A DNA stretch of 5,542 bases from Thaumarchaeota archaeon UBA223 (GTDB lineage Archaea > Thermoproteota > Nitrososphaeria > Nitrososphaerales > UBA57): contig DAHJ01000029.1 in the NCBI GenBank assembly GCA_002495905.1, positions 1 through 5,542 on the forward strand, given 5' to 3'. Position numbers and translations under genes: made by a program. Each line of letters opens with the position of its first letter. Position 1 is the first letter of the stretch. Of the stretch, positions 1-5,542 are shown one piece after another. The notes under the pieces were generated by a model. It ran no database searches. It was not told where the DNA came from and was given only the letters and a program-made list of their open reading frames with translations.

Positions 1-3
1 TAA

Positions 4-369
4 TTATGCATTAGCTTTTGATTTTGCAGAAAGAGGTTCCAATAACTTTCTTTCTTGCAATCGTATGTTTCTCCAACGTTTTCTTCTTTGAAGAATTTTT
101 TCATCGCTTGGTAAATGTTTACCCATACTCTGAACTTTTTGTCTAGCTCTTCGTATGCTTCCCATTTTACCTGCGAGTTGTTGGAATCTTTGCCAAGGCA
201 TATCAGGAAGTTCTAATCCTTCAATGTCTTTTAACCAAACCCATTGCAAATAAAAATCATTGTTTTTTGCTTCTGGATATTTTGATAATAAATATTCTAC
301 TTCTTCTGTTGTGCTTTTGAACTTCTTTCCCCCGACGTTTGCCATAAAGTAAAACAACTCATTAAACAT
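4..369 (-). CDS. Small basic hypothetical protein, resembling phage/mobile-element proteins
   Basis: I do not recognise a named family with certainty. Read from ATG at 369 the protein has about 121 residues, is soluble and has no signal or membrane segment. The N-terminal half (about 18-60) is acidic and aromatic, with YLLSKYPEAKNNDFYLQW; the C-terminal half is very basic, with SIRRARQKVQ (71-80), LPSD (86-89) and RRKRWRNIR (95-103). From memory, this order (a 'KYPEAR.ND..L.W' segment, then 'SIRRARQKIQ', then 'LP.D..V..RR') is seen in small proteins of unknown function in phages and integrated elements; nucleic-acid binding is inferred from charge only. The frame opens with TTG at 387. ATG 369 is the longest ATG start, but ATG 345 (MANVGGKKFKS) is equally credible because the conserved-looking part begins there. 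It lies 59 bases downstream of the DUF192 gene on the same strand, with its own TATA-like box between. Confidence 0.7.
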   Translation of the reverse strand: MFNELFYFMANVGGKKFKSTTEEVEYLLSKYPEAKNNDFYLQWVWLKDIEGLELPDMPWQRFQQLAGKMGSIRRARQKVQSMGKHLPSDEKILQRRKRWRNIRLQERKLLEPLSAKSKANA

Positions 370-410
370 ATTAAATCTTATTATCAAATCGTCTGCTGAC
401 TAACACTATT

Positions 411-418
411 TTTTTATA
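411..418 (-). promoter_or_regulatory. Putative archaeal TATA box for the small basic protein gene
   Basis: On the minus strand this reads TATAAAAA, the best TATA-like string near the gene. Transcription would be expected to start about 26 bases downstream, near 389, giving a leader of about 20 bases to ATG 369 or 45 bases to ATG 345. It lies just after the DUF192 stop codon, so this gene can be transcribed alone. The background is very AT-rich, so the call rests on position and match only. Confidence 0.4.
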
Positions 419-428
419 TTAGAATAAA

Positions 429-917
429 CTAGTTTTCTAAATTATTTAGCGATATAATAATTTCCGTATTTTCTTCGATCCCTAACATATCGATTACTCC
501 CGGATTAACTTCCAACACATATAATGCATCTACCTCTGGTGAATATGTTTTACATGGAGACTGAACACAAGGAGGTACGTCTTTTACAAAATAAACCACA
601 TTACCATCTGCATTTATCCAGATTATATCAAGACTAATCTTCATATTTTTCATCCAGAAAGAATACACATCTTCTTCAGAAAATACAAATAACATTCCGT
701 TGTCTTCTTCTAATAATTCTCTTTCCATCAAACCTCTTTGTCTTTCCTCTGGTGTAATTGCTAATTCTACAAAAATTATTTTTTCATTTATTACAACAAA
801 GTTTCTGTCTTGTAACGGATCATTCATTGCAGCATTTCTGAACTGATCAATCAAAAATACAGAAAAAATAATGAATAGAACACCGAAAAAAACTAACATC
901 TTTTGCTTGTCGTTCAT
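429..917 (-). CDS. Membrane-anchored DUF192 family protein
   Basis: This 162-residue protein has the hallmarks of DUF192 (PF02643), a small compact domain found in bacteria and archaea whose biochemical role is not established. A short charged N-terminus is followed by one hydrophobic segment at about 8-24 (signal anchor), so the domain (about 42-157) should sit outside the cytoplasmic membrane. Family signatures are RGLM (61-64), GMLFVF (74-79), FWMKN (87-91), SLDIIWI (95-101), the cysteine pair PPC....PC (C117, C122) and YVLEVNPG (133-140). Length is normal for an anchored member. ATG at 917 is preferred over the in-frame TTG at 926 because it fits a near-leaderless start behind the TATA-like box at 941-951. 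It is the first gene on the minus strand after a divergent promoter region shared with the cdvB-like gene. The two cysteines could form a disulfide outside the cell, but that is inference. Confidence 0.9.
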   Translation of the reverse strand: MNDKQKMLVFFGVLFIIFSVFLIDQFRNAAMNDPLQDRNFVVINEKIIFVELAITPEERQRGLMERELLEEDNGMLFVFSEEDVYSFWMKNMKISLDIIWINADGNVVYFVKDVPPCVQSPCKTYSPEVDALYVLEVNPGVIDMLGIEENTEIIISLNNLEN

Positions 918-940
918 ACTGTACAATTAATAAAATACCA

Positions 941-951
941 ATAATATCTAA
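941..951 (-). promoter_or_regulatory. Putative TATA box for the DUF192 gene
   Basis: On the minus strand the string is TTAGATATTAT, centred about 29 bases upstream of ATG 917. That spacing predicts an mRNA starting within a few bases of the start codon, as is common in thaumarchaea. No Shine-Dalgarno-like sequence precedes ATG 917, which agrees with a leaderless message. The call is by position and similarity only. Confidence 0.35.
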
Positions 952-960
952 GCAAATCGC

Positions 961-983
961 TGTAATTTTTCTAGAAAATTACA
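961..983. repeat. Perfect 9-bp inverted repeat, possible operator
   Basis: TGTAATTTT (961-969) and AAAATTACA (975-983) are exact reverse complements separated by five bases (TCTAG). The element lies in the divergent region, about 10 bases upstream of the putative DUF192 TATA box, where an archaeal activator or dimeric regulator could bind. It is not downstream of any gene, so a terminator role is unlikely. Chance pairing of A/T-rich arms is possible, although the TGTA...TACA ends give it the look of a dimer site. Confidence 0.45.
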
Positions 984-998
984 TTTAGGTTAAAAAAA

Positions 999-1048
999 TA
1001 AACTATGATTGATAATTTTGTTTAACTTTGTTAATCATTCTTAGTTTA
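999..1048. repeat. Imperfect 15-bp inverted repeat overlapping the cdvB-like promoter
   Basis: The arms at 999-1013 (TAAACTATGATTGAT) and 1034-1048 (ATCATTCTTAGTTTA) pair at 13 of 15 positions, with mismatches at 1006/1041 and 1009/1038 and a 20-base spacer. The right arm runs into the putative TATA box of the cdvB-like gene, so a protein bound here could block transcription-factor access. Whether it is a regulator site or a chance product of AT-rich sequence cannot be told from one copy. Confidence 0.4.
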
Positions 1049-1050
1049 TT
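1043..1050 (+). promoter_or_regulatory. Putative TATA box for the cdvB-like gene
   Basis: AGTTTATT is centred about 33 bases upstream of ATG 1080, which would place the transcript start near 1073 and give a leader of only a few bases. No ribosome-binding sequence is visible before the ATG. The box overlaps the right arm of the inverted repeat at 999-1048. Confidence 0.35.
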
Positions 1051-1079
1051 CATCGATTTCTTACTATATTTTGATAGTA

Positions 1080-1727
1080 ATGAGTATACTCAACAACTGG
1101 AATACTAAAGAACAAAAGGAACCTTTCCTAGCAAAGGTCAAAGATAAAGTAACTCCACAACCACCATTACGAAACCGTGTAGAAACTACACAACGAGCAA
1201 TGCAAACACTCATCTCGCGACTAGAACAAAAACAATCTAGACTAACATCACATGATAAAGCATTGTTTGATAAAGTGGTTGAGGCAACCCAAAAACACGA
1301 CAAAAGTCGTGCGGCAGCATATGCCAACGAATTAGCCGAATTACGAAAGATAACTTCAAACGTAACTCAAATGAAATTAGTTCTCGAACAAATTAATTTG
1401 AGAATGGGTACAGTACAAGACTTCGGCGATATCGTAACATCAATTACACCAATTGCATCTGTAATCAAAGGCATGAGAAGTTCTATGTCAGGAATTCTTC
1501 CTGAAGCTAGCTCAGAAATGACACAGATTGGTGACATGATGAATGGTCTAATTGCAGACGCAGGTCAATTCGGTGGAAACTCTCCATTAATTGAATCATC
1601 CAGCGCAGAGACCAACAGCATTCTAGCTGAAGCAGCAGCAGTAGCTGAAGTAAGTGATGAAGAAAAATTCCCATCCCCATCAACAACTTCTACACCAGCT
1701 GCAGCCGACGACTTCTTTAAACTCTAA
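1080..1727 (+). CDS. cdvB: CdvB/Snf7-family ESCRT-III-like cell division protein
   Basis: This 215-residue protein resembles archaeal CdvB proteins, relatives of eukaryotic ESCRT-III that assemble into filaments on the inner membrane face and constrict the cell at division; the CdvC (Vps4-like) ATPase remodels them. Visible layout: a basic N-terminus; a long helical hairpin at about 28-110, rich in Arg, Lys, Gln and Glu (RVETTQRAMQTLISRLEQ, then ELAELRKITSNVTQMKLVLE); the linker MGTVQDFGDIVTSITPIASVIKG-type region at 109-131; a helix near 143-160 (SSEMTQIGDMM); and a low-complexity Ser/Ala/Pro tail ending DDFFKL. It lacks an obvious C-terminal winged helix for CdvA binding, so it is probably one of the shorter CdvB paralogues. 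EEKFPSPS (194-201) could be a weak proline-rich MIM2-like contact for CdvC. ATG 1080 is chosen over the in-frame TTG at 1071 because the promoter spacing fits. No other cdv gene is in the window; thaumarchaeal cdv genes are usually scattered. Confidence 0.85.
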   Translation: MSILNNWNTKEQKEPFLAKVKDKVTPQPPLRNRVETTQRAMQTLISRLEQKQSRLTSHDKALFDKVVEATQKHDKSRAAAYANELAELRKITSNVTQMKLVLEQINLRMGTVQDFGDIVTSITPIASVIKGMRSSMSGILPEASSEMTQIGDMMNGLIADAGQFGGNSPLIESSSAETNSILAEAAAVAEVSDEEKFPSPSTTSTPAAADDFFKL

Positions 1728-1741
1728 AAACCCAAAAGACT

Positions 1742-1773
1742 GGTTACTGTGATGATTGATCATCACAGTAATC
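1742..1773. terminator. Perfect hairpin between convergent genes, probable transcription terminator
   Basis: TTACTGTGATGA (1744-1755) and TCATCACAGTAA (1760-1771) form a perfect 12-bp stem with a four-base TTGA loop; a G-U and a G-C pair (1743/1772, 1742/1773) extend it in RNA. It fills most of the 47 bases between the cdvB-like stop (1727) and the reductase stop (1775). Read on the minus strand the hairpin is followed by T-tracts (complements of 1734-1737 and 1726-1730), so it should work best for the reductase transcript. Plus-strand sequence after it is less T-rich. Archaeal termination depends mainly on T-tracts, so the stem may instead protect the 3' end of the mRNA. Confidence 0.65.
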
Positions 1774-1774
1774 T

Positions 1775-2971
1775 TTACCATCCCCACTTTCTTGTAATCG
1801 AAAAAGCTTTCATTACAGTTGGCATATAAGGAACAACTGGAATCAAGCTCCAATATTTTGGATAAAACGCCTTCAACACAACTCTCAATTTACCTAAAGC
1901 TGTTATATTTGTCACATCGCTCTTTCCAACTAATTCTCCCATTTTTTCCCACATTTCTGGTGTAAATTCATGCATTATCTTAGCTGTTTCTAATAATGAC
2001 TTATCTGCTAAAGGCAACTTTTTCCATTTTTTCTGATACCTGGAAAGAAACCCTTCTGAAAAATCTCCTGCTTTTAGCGATTCTGATGCAGTCTTACCTG
2101 CTAAACTGCCTGTTTGCATTGCTGTAGATATACCGCCCAAAAATACAGGATTCGTACTTCCAGCTGCATCTCCTGCAATAAGTATACCATCAGCATAAGT
2201 TTTTTCTAAAGGCCCCTTGTATGGAATTGCTCCAGCAGTTTTTCCAATAACTTTTCCTTCTATCTTTTTTTGTTCAATAAATTTATCTAATCTGTTTGCA
2301 GTGTCTTTTGCAGTAGTCGCTATTCCAACATTTGCAATGTTTTCACCTTTTTGAAATACCCAAACATAACCGCCTGGTGCAATATCAACATCAAAATACA
2401 TATCAAATCCGTTTACATCAACACCTTCCATCTTTAATTCATATGCACGAATCAATTTATCTCTCCACTGTTCTTTTTGTAATAAACCAGACCATGCTGC
2501 AATGTTAGACTTTGTACCATCTGCACCAATCACAATTTTAGCTTTAATCGAAATAATTTTTTTATTATAAGTTACTTTCAAAATTTTCTCTTTAGAATCA
2601 AAATCAATTACTTTTGCCGAAGTAAGTAATTCACTTCCAGCATCTGTTGCACGTTTTACTAAGAACTGATCAAACTTATCACGATCTAATTCATATCCTC
2701 CATCATGAACAGACATCCAATTTCCATTGGTAAAAATCACTCTTAGTCTAGAAACATTTACTGCAATAAATCCCTCATCAGGTTTTATGTTTAAGTGCTG
2801 TAACGCAAAACAACTTAATCCTTCGCCACATTGAACGGGAACTCCAACAACAGGATCTTCTTCTAACATAACAACTTTGTAACCATTCTTCGCGCATTCA
2901 TATGCCGCATTGCTGCCTGCAGGTCCTGCTCCTACGACTACTACATCATATTCTAATAATTCTTCACTCAT
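1775..2971 (-). CDS. Geranylgeranyl reductase family flavoprotein (archaeal lipid saturation)
   Basis: This 398-residue protein is of typical length for the archaeal geranylgeranyl reductase family, FAD enzymes that reduce double bonds of the isoprenoid chains in ether lipids or their precursors. Motifs in order: FAD-binding VVGAGPAGSNAA (12-23) at the end of the first strand; E37 and E38 near the expected ribose contact; VPVQCGEGLS (44-53) with the family's conserved Cys48; GADGTKSNIA (149-158); the PGGYVWVFQKG stretch (199-209), matching the family YxWxF substrate-site pattern; and ILIAGDAAGSTNP (263-275) with GGISTAMQTG (279-288), the second FAD contact. At 207 there is Gln where proline usually follows YxWxF. 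The C-terminal 330-398 is helical and basic with aromatic residues, suited to a membrane or lipid surface. Archaea often have several paralogues, so whether it acts on phospholipid, free polyprenyl diphosphate or quinone side chains is open. ATG at 2971 is the first start after the divergent promoter region. Confidence 0.92.
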   Translation of the reverse strand: MSEELLEYDVVVVGAGPAGSNAAYECAKNGYKVVMLEEDPVVGVPVQCGEGLSCFALQHLNIKPDEGFIAVNVSRLRVIFTNGNWMSVHDGGYELDRDKFDQFLVKRATDAGSELLTSAKVIDFDSKEKILKVTYNKKIISIKAKIVIGADGTKSNIAAWSGLLQKEQWRDKLIRAYELKMEGVDVNGFDMYFDVDIAPGGYVWVFQKGENIANVGIATTAKDTANRLDKFIEQKKIEGKVIGKTAGAIPYKGPLEKTYADGILIAGDAAGSTNPVFLGGISTAMQTGSLAGKTASESLKAGDFSEGFLSRYQKKWKKLPLADKSLLETAKIMHEFTPEMWEKMGELVGKSDVTNITALGKLRVVLKAFYPKYWSLIPVVPYMPTVMKAFSITRKWGW

Positions 2972-2998
2972 TAAATTACCCTAACTTGATTAACATTG

Positions 2999-3010
2999 TC
3001 TATATCTTTT
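2999..3010 (-). promoter_or_regulatory. Putative TATA box for the geranylgeranyl reductase gene
   Basis: On the minus strand this reads AAAAGATATAGA, centred about 33 bases from ATG 2971, which predicts a very short leader. It lies in the 83-base region shared with the divergent DNA polymerase gene, so the two promoters are almost back to back. Confidence 0.35.
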
Positions 3011-3014
3011 TGGC

Positions 3015-3030
3015 TTTTAAAATTAATTAA
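3015..3030 (+). promoter_or_regulatory. Putative TATA region for the Y-family polymerase gene
   Basis: TTTTAAAATTAATTAA lies 25-40 bases upstream of ATG 3055 and contains the two short palindromes TTTTAAAA and TTAATTAA. A TATA box in its right half would give a leaderless mRNA; one in the left half, a leader of about ten bases. No Shine-Dalgarno sequence is present. The exact box cannot be fixed in so AT-rich a stretch. Confidence 0.35.
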
Positions 3031-3054
3031 AGATGATAGTGTAAATTTATTTGA

Positions 3055-4143
3055 ATGCAACGAATAATCCTACATCTTGATCTAGATTATTTCTATGCTC
3101 AAATTGAAGAATCACGCAAACCTGATATTAAAAACAAACCTGTTGTAGTCTGTCAATATTCCGGCCGTTCTGAAGACAGCGGTGCAGTTGCCACAACAAA
3201 TTATATTGCACGTAAATTTAATGTTAAATCGGGACTCCCTATTAAAACTGCAAAAAAACTCCTACAAAACACCGATTCTGTATTTATCGCTGCAAACCAT
3301 GAACTATATGAATCCGTTTCTGAGGCTATTATGAATATTATTAGAAGATATAGTGATAAATTTGAACAACTTAGTATAGACGAAGCGTGTATTGACATAT
3401 CAAATAAAACAAATAATGATTATCAAAGTGCTTCAACATACGGCAATGAACTAAAAAAAGAAATTAAAACATTAGAGAACCTGACCTGTTCTATTGGCAT
3501 AGGTCCCAACAAATTAATATCGAAAATGGCCGCCGACTCAAATAAACCAAATGGCACCACTGTAATTCTACCTGATAAAGTCAAAGACTTTCTATTTCCT
3601 CAGAAAGTGAATAAACTCTATGGAATAGGTCCAAAAACAAATACAAAATTAGCAGAATTTAATATTACAACAATTGAAGATTTGGCCAACAGTGAAAGAA
3701 CCGTCTTAATAGATGAATTTGGACAAAAATTTGGCGTATATCTTCATGATTCAGCAAACGGCATTGATAACGAGGAAGTAAAGGATAAACCCGCCGATCA
3801 AATCGGCCGCATTGTCACTTTAAAAGAAGATACTAGGGACTTTGATCTAATTTCTCAATCTATTGACAATCTGTCTAAAGACATCTCAAACCAAACCATC
3901 GACAAGAAAATTACTTTTAAAACTGTAAGTATTACTGCGATAATGGAAGATCTTACAATATACCAACGCAGCAAATCATTTGAAATATTCCAAAATTCTA
4001 ATGATATTATCGTTGCTACATCTAAAGAACTCCTGAGAAACTTCTTATCACAAGAGTCTAGAAAACTTCGCAGAATCGGCGTAAGAGTGTCAAACTTTTC
4101 TCAAACTAAGGGTCAAACCAATCTTTTTGACTTTAACAGTTAA
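3055..4143 (+). CDS. dinB: Y-family translesion DNA polymerase IV (Dpo4/DinB type)
   Basis: This 362-residue protein matches archaeal Dpo4/Dbh and bacterial DinB in length and motif order. It copies past damaged template bases with low fidelity. The catalytic metal ligands are visible: D9 in HLDLDYFYA (7-15) and D109/E110 in SIDEA (107-111). Y14 is the steric-gate residue that excludes ribonucleotides. Further landmarks are the finger segment AVATTNYIARKFNVKSGLP (44-62), CSIGIGPNKLISKMAA-type palm/thumb sequence with SKMAADSNKPNG, the thumb helix-hairpin-helix KLYGIGPKTNTKLAEF and a C-terminal little-finger domain (about 245-350). The extreme C-terminus QTNLFDFN (354-361) is a PCNA-interacting (PIP) box: Gln, then Leu, then Phe at the expected spacing, the second aromatic replaced by Asn. 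It should therefore be recruited to the sliding clamp at stalled forks. It starts at the first ATG after the divergent promoter region, is divergent from the reductase gene and is followed 31 bases later by the UPF0182 gene. Confidence 0.95.
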   Translation: MQRIILHLDLDYFYAQIEESRKPDIKNKPVVVCQYSGRSEDSGAVATTNYIARKFNVKSGLPIKTAKKLLQNTDSVFIAANHELYESVSEAIMNIIRRYSDKFEQLSIDEACIDISNKTNNDYQSASTYGNELKKEIKTLENLTCSIGIGPNKLISKMAADSNKPNGTTVILPDKVKDFLFPQKVNKLYGIGPKTNTKLAEFNITTIEDLANSERTVLIDEFGQKFGVYLHDSANGIDNEEVKDKPADQIGRIVTLKEDTRDFDLISQSIDNLSKDISNQTIDKKITFKTVSITAIMEDLTIYQRSKSFEIFQNSNDIIVATSKELLRNFLSQESRKLRRIGVRVSNFSQTKGQTNLFDFNS

Positions 4144-4174
4144 ATTATTGAATTTATAATTATATTTTACACTA

Positions 4175-5542
4175 ATGATAAACTATTACCAATCTGAAAA
4201 CACAATAGAACAAGGACCACCTAGAAGAGGCATACTATTTCTATTAGCTATTATCGCATTTTTTATATTGGCCTCAACAATTTCACAGATTATCTCAGTT
4301 TATCTCAATTTTCAAGAATTTGGAACTCTTTACATCCGTCCATTTTACTATGGTTTAATCGGCGGAATTGTTCTAAGCATTTTATCATTTGTTCGAGTCG
4401 ATGTTAAAAATAGACGCTCGATATTCTGGTGGGCACTGACCAACGCAATCCCAATAATACGATCATCAAATACTACCAATCCGGGCGAAACACGAACAAC
4501 TCAATTCAAAGACTTTCAACTTGAAACCCCTAAATTCATTCTTTGGCAAGTTACAAAACTTTTGATTGCTTCAACACTATTAACAAATACAAACGTAGGA
4601 ATGACACTTGTGGCCATGGCTGGTGGCTGGTCTTCAGGTCTTTCTCATATACCATATCTATTTACTCTACCTTTCTTTACACCACCACCTGATACGCAAT
4701 TCGCGCAACAAAATATCATACCAATGATTCCTGCACTAACATTACTGGTAACTCCCGTTCTTAGTGCCTTGGGTACACGTTTAATCATACTTGTTGGAAT
4801 AACTCAAATTTTAAAATCCGCATCTTCTTCTCTTACAGAATTAGGTTCTGAATTCAGAAGAACCACATCTGAAGGTTTTGATGTTGGCCCCGATCTTACA
4901 AAAATCAAATTACCTGTTTCAACCATTGAAGCCCTGATCTCTATCTTCTTTTTCTGGACTGCATTAAACATGTTTTTCCCATCTTATATCGACTATAACT
5001 CAAAATTTATGATTGGAGGAATTTTCTTAGCTGGTGTTGCATTTGCAGCTTTTTCATATTTAGATTCACCAAACACAAAAAGAATCCTTAAACCTTCACG
5101 AATTAATTCTGTACGAATCGGTGCTATAATTCTTATTGCATTACTAGTTGGTTCTTCAACAGGAATCCAAAGCAGTATTGCTGATACACGAAAAGTTGAA
5201 TGGAACGGACCTTATTCTACTCAGGAAATTGCAGTAAATAGATATCTTGCAAACCTTGAAGACGTAGAAGAAATTCCATATAATTTTAGTTTGGCTCCAC
5301 TTCCTCAAAACGAGATAAAACCCTACGTTCAAAGTCATTCTGATTTATTAAATAAAATTCGATTGTGGGATCTTAAAGGCGCAGAAGCAAAACTAAAACC
5401 TGAAATCGGATTAATTCCGTACGTCGATTTTCAAGATACTGATATTCTTCGATTCAATGGTTCATTATATTGGAGTGCATCTCTAAAACCAATTCTTCCT
5501 GATACAGTAGAATCTTCTAACCAATGGTATAACGAACATCTT
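4175..5542 (+). CDS. UPF0182 family multi-pass membrane protein, 3' end beyond window
   Basis: The frame is open from ATG 4175 to the window end: 456 residues and no stop. The N-terminal half holds about seven hydrophobic segments (about 19-43, 54-73, 121-150, 182-213, 252-270, 278-296, 313-331), followed by a soluble region from about 335. The layout and the soluble-region start match UPF0182/COG1615 (PF03699): RYLANL (356-361), LLNKIRLWD (391-399) leading to IPYVDFQDTDILRF (414-427) and the closing NQWYNEHL (449-456). In that family the last motif runs straight into a conserved (I/V)YTHG sequence. Members are usually about 900 residues, so roughly half should be missing. Function is unknown; a large extracytoplasmic domain on a seven-helix base is inferred from the hydrophobicity pattern. 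The 31-base gap after the polymerase has no hairpin, so read-through is possible, but TATA-like sequence near 4139-4149 could give the gene its own start. No Shine-Dalgarno site is seen. Confidence 0.88.
   Translation, partial: MINYYQSENTIEQGPPRRGILFLLAIIAFFILASTISQIISVYLNFQEFGTLYIRPFYYGLIGGIVLSILSFVRVDVKNRRSIFWWALTNAIPIIRSSNTTNPGETRTTQFKDFQLETPKFILWQVTKLLIASTLLTNTNVGMTLVAMAGGWSSGLSHIPYLFTLPFFTPPPDTQFAQQNIIPMIPALTLLVTPVLSALGTRLIILVGITQILKSASSSLTELGSEFRRTTSEGFDVGPDLTKIKLPVSTIEALISIFFFWTALNMFFPSYIDYNSKFMIGGIFLAGVAFAAFSYLDSPNTKRILKPSRINSVRIGAIILIALLVGSSTGIQSSIADTRKVEWNGPYSTQEIAVNRYLANLEDVEEIPYNFSLAPLPQNEIKPYVQSHSDLLNKIRLWDLKGAEAKLKPEIGLIPYVDFQDTDILRFNGSLYWSASLKPILPDTVESSNQWYNEHL

Noticed and set aside
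426..435. Palindrome AAACTAGTTT at the end of the DUF192 gene, possible terminator
   Set aside because: It has no loop, is only 10 bases long and overlaps the stop codon; such AT-rich palindromes are expected by chance.
1064..1327. Minus-strand open frame of 87 codons
   Set aside because: It lies opposite the cdvB-like gene, its Cys/Ser-rich composition is typical of antisense translation, and it shows no family motifs.
1080..2971. cdvB-like and geranylgeranyl reductase genes as a linked membrane-remodelling module
   Set aside because: The genes are convergent with a terminator between them, so they are not co-transcribed; adjacency alone does not support a shared role.
3015..3030. Tandem palindromes TTTTAAAA and TTAATTAA as an operator
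   Set aside because: Short pure A/T palindromes are common in this base composition; the stretch is better explained as promoter TATA sequence.
3201..3398. Minus-strand open frame of 65 codons
   Set aside because: It is antisense to the catalytic region of the Y-family polymerase gene, which has clear conserved motifs.
5156..5338. Minus-strand open frame of 60 codons
   Set aside because: It is antisense to the open UPF0182 frame that continues to the window end, with no motif or promoter of its own.
3055..5542. Polymerase and UPF0182 protein as a functional two-gene system
   Set aside because: They share direction and a 31-base gap, but there is no known functional link and the second gene can have its own promoter.

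Overview
The window looks like chromosomal DNA from an ammonia-oxidising archaeon of the Thaumarchaeota (Nitrososphaerota), most likely a marine or freshwater Nitrosopumilus/Nitrosarchaeum-type lineage. Three things point there: very AT-rich DNA; starts without Shine-Dalgarno sequences but with A/T-rich boxes about 25-30 bases upstream (archaeal TATA-type, nearly leaderless mRNAs); and an archaeal gene set (ESCRT-III/CdvB-like cell-division protein, geranylgeranyl reductase, Dpo4-like Y-family polymerase with a PCNA-binding tail). The lineage is inferred from this mix, not from a marker gene.

Layout. Bases 4-917 hold two minus-strand genes: a small basic protein of unknown function resembling phage/mobile-element proteins (4-369), and upstream of it a membrane-anchored DUF192 protein (429-917). 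A divergent intergenic region of about 160 bases (918-1079) carries two inverted repeats and the likely promoters of the DUF192 gene and of a plus-strand CdvB/Snf7-family gene (1080-1727). That gene converges on a minus-strand geranylgeranyl reductase gene (1775-2971); the 47 bases between them contain a perfect 12-bp hairpin that probably ends transcription. A second divergent region (2972-3054) separates the reductase from a plus-strand Y-family DNA polymerase (3055-4143). Next, in the same direction, is a UPF0182-family multi-pass membrane protein that starts at 4175 and is cut off by the window end.

How the genes relate. They are mostly single transcription units with unrelated housekeeping roles: membrane remodelling in division, saturation of archaeal ether lipids, lesion-bypass DNA synthesis, and two membrane/extracytoplasmic proteins of unknown function. 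I see no CRISPR array, insertion sequence, tRNA, rRNA, toxin-antitoxin pair or defence island, and no evidence for a new multi-gene system. The points most worth a second look are the two inverted repeats between the DUF192 and cdvB-like genes, the convergent hairpin, and the phage-like small protein at the left edge.
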